Assembly: GCA_919901875.1 (NCBI GenBank)
Contig: CAKKQG010000450.1
Location: 1-8,996 of the forward strand
Length of the DNA: 8,996 bases
Direction: 5' to 3'
From: Anaerolineales bacterium
GTDB lineage: Bacteria; Chloroflexota; Anaerolineae; Anaerolineales; VGOW01
Positions 6,388-8,996 of the stretch are shown piece after piece. Under the pieces are notes generated by a model. The model did not search any database. It had not been told where the DNA came from and saw only the letters and a list, made by a program, of their open reading frames with translations. Each line of letters opens with the position of its first letter. Position 1 is the first letter of the stretch. A program made the translations under genes and the position numbers.

Positions 6388-8838
6388 ATGAAAACGCTTT
6401 CTCGTTTATCAATTTTGATTCTGATTTTTGCTCTCGCCGCGTGTGACGTGATACGGGCGTTTGCCCCGGTGGTGCTGCCGCAACCCACTGCGCTGCCGAC
6501 GAACACACCCTACCCCACTCCGACTCCGCAGCCGGGCGCCGTGCTGCAGGTTAAGATTCGCGCTCCGGCAAACACGCCATCGGGATCATCCATCGTGATG
6601 AACATCCCCGATCGAGTGGGCGGACTTGCCAACAAAACTTACATCCTCACCAACAGCGGCAACAACGTCTGGACGACGACCTTCAATGCCGCCGTTGGCT
6701 CGCTCATTCGTTATCGCTTTCAACGAATCAGCGGCGGGCAGGCAGTCAACGAAGTGTTGGCAAACGGTTCGTTAGCGGGTGACCGCATCACCTTGATCGG
6801 CGGCAGTTCCACTCTCGAAGACACGATCAACGGTTGGGGAGATACGCCATTCATCGGCGATAAAGGGCGCCTCAGTGGGATCATCAAAGACGCTTCGTCG
6901 AATCAGGGCATCGCCGGATTGATCGTTCTGGCAAGCGGTCAACAAACCACGACCGGCTTCGACGGCGAATACATTTTCAACAACGTGTTGGCAAATGCGC
7001 CAACGCCTGTCACCGTGTTCGCCCCCGATGGATCATTCCGCGCCCAAACGAAAAATGCCACCGCGCCCAAAGACGGCATCACTCAGTTAAATTTTTCAGT
7101 GAACGCCGCGCGCGCAGTTAAAGTTTCTTTCATCGTCGCCCTGCCGATTGACACGGCGAAAGGCGCGCCGCTTAAACTCGCCGCAAATATCTTACAGATG
7201 GGCGATACGTTTAACAGCAATCCGGTGGGCAGCACAATCGCCGTGCAGCGCATGATCTCGCTCGCCCCATTGCCCGACGGACGCTGGGCGGCGACACTGA
7301 GTCTTTATGAAGGACTCGATCTGCGTTACAAGTTCACGCTGGGCGGACCGCACATCAACGCCGAACTGGGCGCAAGCGGCGAACCCGTGGCGCGGCAGAT
7401 CGTTTTGGGACCCGACGACGTGATCATCCAAGATCAAGTGATCACTTGGAAACGATCCATAGACGCTCCGGTTAATTTTTCGCTCAGCGTCCCCGACTCA
7501 ACTCCCAGCGCCGATACGGTGACGATGCAATTTAAGATCGGCGGCGTGTGGTTCGAACCGGTAATGATGTGGCGCGCGAGTCACAACGCCTGGAACTACA
7601 CGCTGTTCAACCCGGTAGACTTCAATGGTCAAGCCGAGTATCGCTTCTGCCGCAACTATCAATGCGACACCGCCGGCGATTCGCAAACGGTGTCGTATCG
7701 CTTCACGCCGACTCTGCTTCCACAAGTTTTGCAAAATACGATCACGAAATGGCAGTGGCTGGGCGCACCCTCGCCGGTGAACACCAGCCTGCCGACGATT
7801 ACGCCGCGCGCCGCGTTTCAAGCCGGTGTTGAACTCGCGCCTTACACCACGCCCGAACAGCCCGCCCTGTCGTCTGCGTTTGATCAGATCAAAGATTTAA
7901 GCGCGGACTGGATTCGTATCCCGATTATCTGGGACGCGCCCAGCATCAACCCGCCGATCATCGCACCCGACTCGCGCGCGCCGATTCGATCCGACCTCAT
8001 CGCGGCAATCCGCGCGGCGCGTGAGCGTGGACTCAAAGTGGCGCTCTATCCGCAAGTGCGCCCTGCCAAAAATGATCTCAATGCGTTTTTTGAATCGGGC
8101 AAGAAGGACGCCGAGTGGTGGAATAATTTTCATCGCGAGTATGCCCGCTTCATCGCCTACTACGCCGATGTCGCCGCCTTCACCGGCGCCGACATGATCA
8201 CCATCGCCGACTCATCTCTCACTCGCACATTCAAAGGCGGGACGGGCGCGCCGCAAGATGCCGATGATCGTTGGCGCGGGCTGATCAACGCGATTCGCAA
8301 AGAACACTTCAACGCGGCGTTAGCCTTTGCTGTGGAATTCAACGGAAAGACTCCAGCGTTAACCGCCTCACCCCCGGCCTTCACCGATCAACTCGACGTG
8401 ATTGACGTGCGCTTTTCTGCCGCGCTCTCCAACTTGCCCACTGCCACAGCCGACGAATTAAAAAAGAACGCCGAGTCTTTAATGGACACCCACATCAAAC
8501 CACTTTCGACTCAATTCAAGAAACCGATCATCATCACAGCCATCTACACCTCCACCGATGGCGCGGCAACCTACTGCCTCGGCGCGGCGGCGGGATCGTG
8601 CCAACCTTTCATCAACGCCGCCCCCGATAAACCCGACAGCGGTTTGTATCCACTCGATCTCAACGAACAGGCAATGGCTTACGAAGCATTGCTTAACGCC
8701 ATCAACTCACGCGCGTGGATCAACGGCTTCTATGGTTACGGCTACTACGTCCCGGTCGCCATCCGCGACAAGTATTACTCGCCGCGCTCCAAACCGGCGG
8801 AGGTGATTATGGCGTCGTGGTTTGCGAGGATAAAATAG
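6388..8838 (+). CDS. Lipoprotein with CBM20-like modules and a GH113-like TIM-barrel domain, probably non-catalytic
   Basis: The protein (816 residues from the ATG at 6388) starts with a lipoprotein signal, MKTLSRL then a hydrophobic core and lipobox LAAC (Cys19), followed by a Pro/Thr linker (about 30-50). Three beta-sandwich modules resembling starch-binding CBM20 domains follow (about 54-151, 243-355, 361-458); each has the pattern W-x-T/Y...L-x-Y-R/K-F and ends in an I-x-x-W motif. A carboxypeptidase-regulatory-like beta domain (about 160-240, GFDGEYIFNNV) lies between the first two. The C-terminal part (about 480-815) resembles GH113 beta-mannanase barrels: GLKVALYPQVRP, GADMITIADSS, DDRWRGLINAIR, KPIIITAIY, NGFYGYGYY. 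At the places where GH113 enzymes carry their two catalytic Glu, this protein appears to have Ser609 and Ala718. Cys pairs 421/426 and 730/738 suit export. A surface glycan-binding role is inferred. The TTG at 6370 is a poor alternative start. Confidence 0.8.
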   Translation: MKTLSRLSILILIFALAACDVIRAFAPVVLPQPTALPTNTPYPTPTPQPGAVLQVKIRAPANTPSGSSIVMNIPDRVGGLANKTYILTNSGNNVWTTTFNAAVGSLIRYRFQRISGGQAVNEVLANGSLAGDRITLIGGSSTLEDTINGWGDTPFIGDKGRLSGIIKDASSNQGIAGLIVLASGQQTTTGFDGEYIFNNVLANAPTPVTVFAPDGSFRAQTKNATAPKDGITQLNFSVNAARAVKVSFIVALPIDTAKGAPLKLAANILQMGDTFNSNPVGSTIAVQRMISLAPLPDGRWAATLSLYEGLDLRYKFTLGGPHINAELGASGEPVARQIVLGPDDVIIQDQVITWKRSIDAPVNFSLSVPDSTPSADTVTMQFKIGGVWFEPVMMWRASHNAWNYTLFNPVDFNGQAEYRFCRNYQCDTAGDSQTVSYRFTPTLLPQVLQNTITKWQWLGAPSPVNTSLPTITPRAAFQAGVELAPYTTPEQPALSSAFDQIKDLSADWIRIPIIWDAPSINPPIIAPDSRAPIRSDLIAAIRAARERGLKVALYPQVRPAKNDLNAFFESGKKDAEWWNNFHREYARFIAYYADVAAFTGADMITIADSSLTRTFKGGTGAPQDADDRWRGLINAIRKEHFNAALAFAVEFNGKTPALTASPPAFTDQLDVIDVRFSAALSNLPTATADELKKNAESLMDTHIKPLSTQFKKPIIITAIYTSTDGAATYCLGAAAGSCQPFINAAPDKPDSGLYPLDLNEQAMAYEALLNAINSRAWINGFYGYGYYVPVAIRDKYYSPRSKPAEVIMASWFARIK

Positions 8839-8857
8839 AGATTGGAGATTAGAGATT
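8837..8857 (+). repeat. Three heptads directly after the lipoprotein stop codon
   Basis: AGAGATT, GGAGATT and AGAGATT follow without gaps, the first sharing two bases with the TAG stop (8836-8838). No inverted arm is seen here. Confidence 0.6.
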
Positions 8858-8860
8858 TTA

Positions 8861-8967
8861 TAACGGCACTGTCAGCGGATTTTTTGAACGGCTGGAGCGG
8901 ATTGTGACGGCAGAATCCGTTCAATCTGCTCCGATAATCCGTTGACAGCATTTTTAGCGCGCCGTTA
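8861..8967. repeat. 107-bp inverted-repeat element downstream of the lipoprotein gene
   Basis: The ends TAACGGC (8861-8867) and GCCGTTA (8961-8967) are exact reverse complements. CTGTCAGCGGATT (8869-8881) pairs with 8936-8948 at 12 of 13 positions. Inside these, TTGAACG (8884-8890) pairs with CGTTCAA (8918-8924). The nested symmetry suggests a non-autonomous mobile repeat of MITE type, or a large hairpin ending the lipoprotein transcript. It has no T-run immediately after it and no coding capacity. The short minus-strand reading frame that crosses it is not credible. Confidence 0.7.
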
Positions 8968-8981
8968 TTCTTCTTGTCTTG

Positions 8982-8987
8982 TATAAT
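8982..8987 (+). promoter_or_regulatory. Candidate -10 box (TATAAT) for a gene beyond the right edge
   Basis: TATAAT in the context GTATAATC lies 9 nt from the window end. The TTGACA at 8942-8947 is 34 nt away and cannot be its -35. The assignment rests on the -10 word alone and its recurrence at 892 and 6302. Confidence 0.3.
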
Positions 8988-8996
8988 CATTAGCAA

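Noticed and set aside
8942..8947. TTGACA as a -35 box for the TATAAT at 8982
   Set aside because: The spacer would be 34 nt, and the TTGACA is part of the inverted repeat arm.
8775..8996. Minus-strand 73-codon frame at the right edge
   Set aside because: It crosses the inverted-repeat element, overlaps the lipoprotein 3' end and has no ribosome site or recognisable content.

Overview
The window looks like a piece of chromosome from a GC-rich bacterium, most likely Chloroflexota (Anaerolineae-like). This placement is an inference from three things: the lipoprotein with a Pro/Thr linker, the style of the 7TM hybrid histidine kinase, and the abundant short-period repeats between genes. No rRNA or other marker gene is present to confirm it.

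Layout, left to right. Positions 851 to 1 (minus strand) hold the N-terminal half of a methylcrotonyl-CoA carboxylase beta-type carboxyltransferase, cut by the window edge. An 80-base divergent intergenic region made almost wholly of period-8 repeats separates it from a plus-strand pair. That pair is a plant-type isoaspartyl peptidase/asparaginase (932-1807) and an arginase (1870-2772), with a perfect 24-bp inverted repeat between them. A strikingly AT-rich orphan gene of unknown function follows (2821-3447). It converges on a large minus-strand hybrid sensor kinase (3464-6139; 7TM-PAS-HisKA-HATPase-REC-REC). A 248-base divergent intergenic region carries a palindromic repeat element and a heptad tract. 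It leads to a plus-strand lipoprotein (6388-8838) with CBM20-like modules and a C-terminal TIM-barrel domain resembling GH113 glycosidases but apparently lacking both catalytic glutamates. The last 158 bases are non-coding and hold three heptads and a 107-bp inverted-repeat element.

The carboxylase (leucine/acyl-CoA breakdown), the isoaspartyl peptidase and the arginase suggest amino-acid catabolism. The peptidase-arginase pair could release Asp and Arg from beta-Asp-Arg and split the Arg to ornithine and urea. The kinase and lipoprotein are divergent envelope genes with no proven link.

The most unusual signal is a set of five tracts built of 7- or 8-nt degenerate repeats, four of them in inverted arms. 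Four abut start or stop codons. The fifth (exactly 63 nt) lies in frame inside the kinase ATPase domain.
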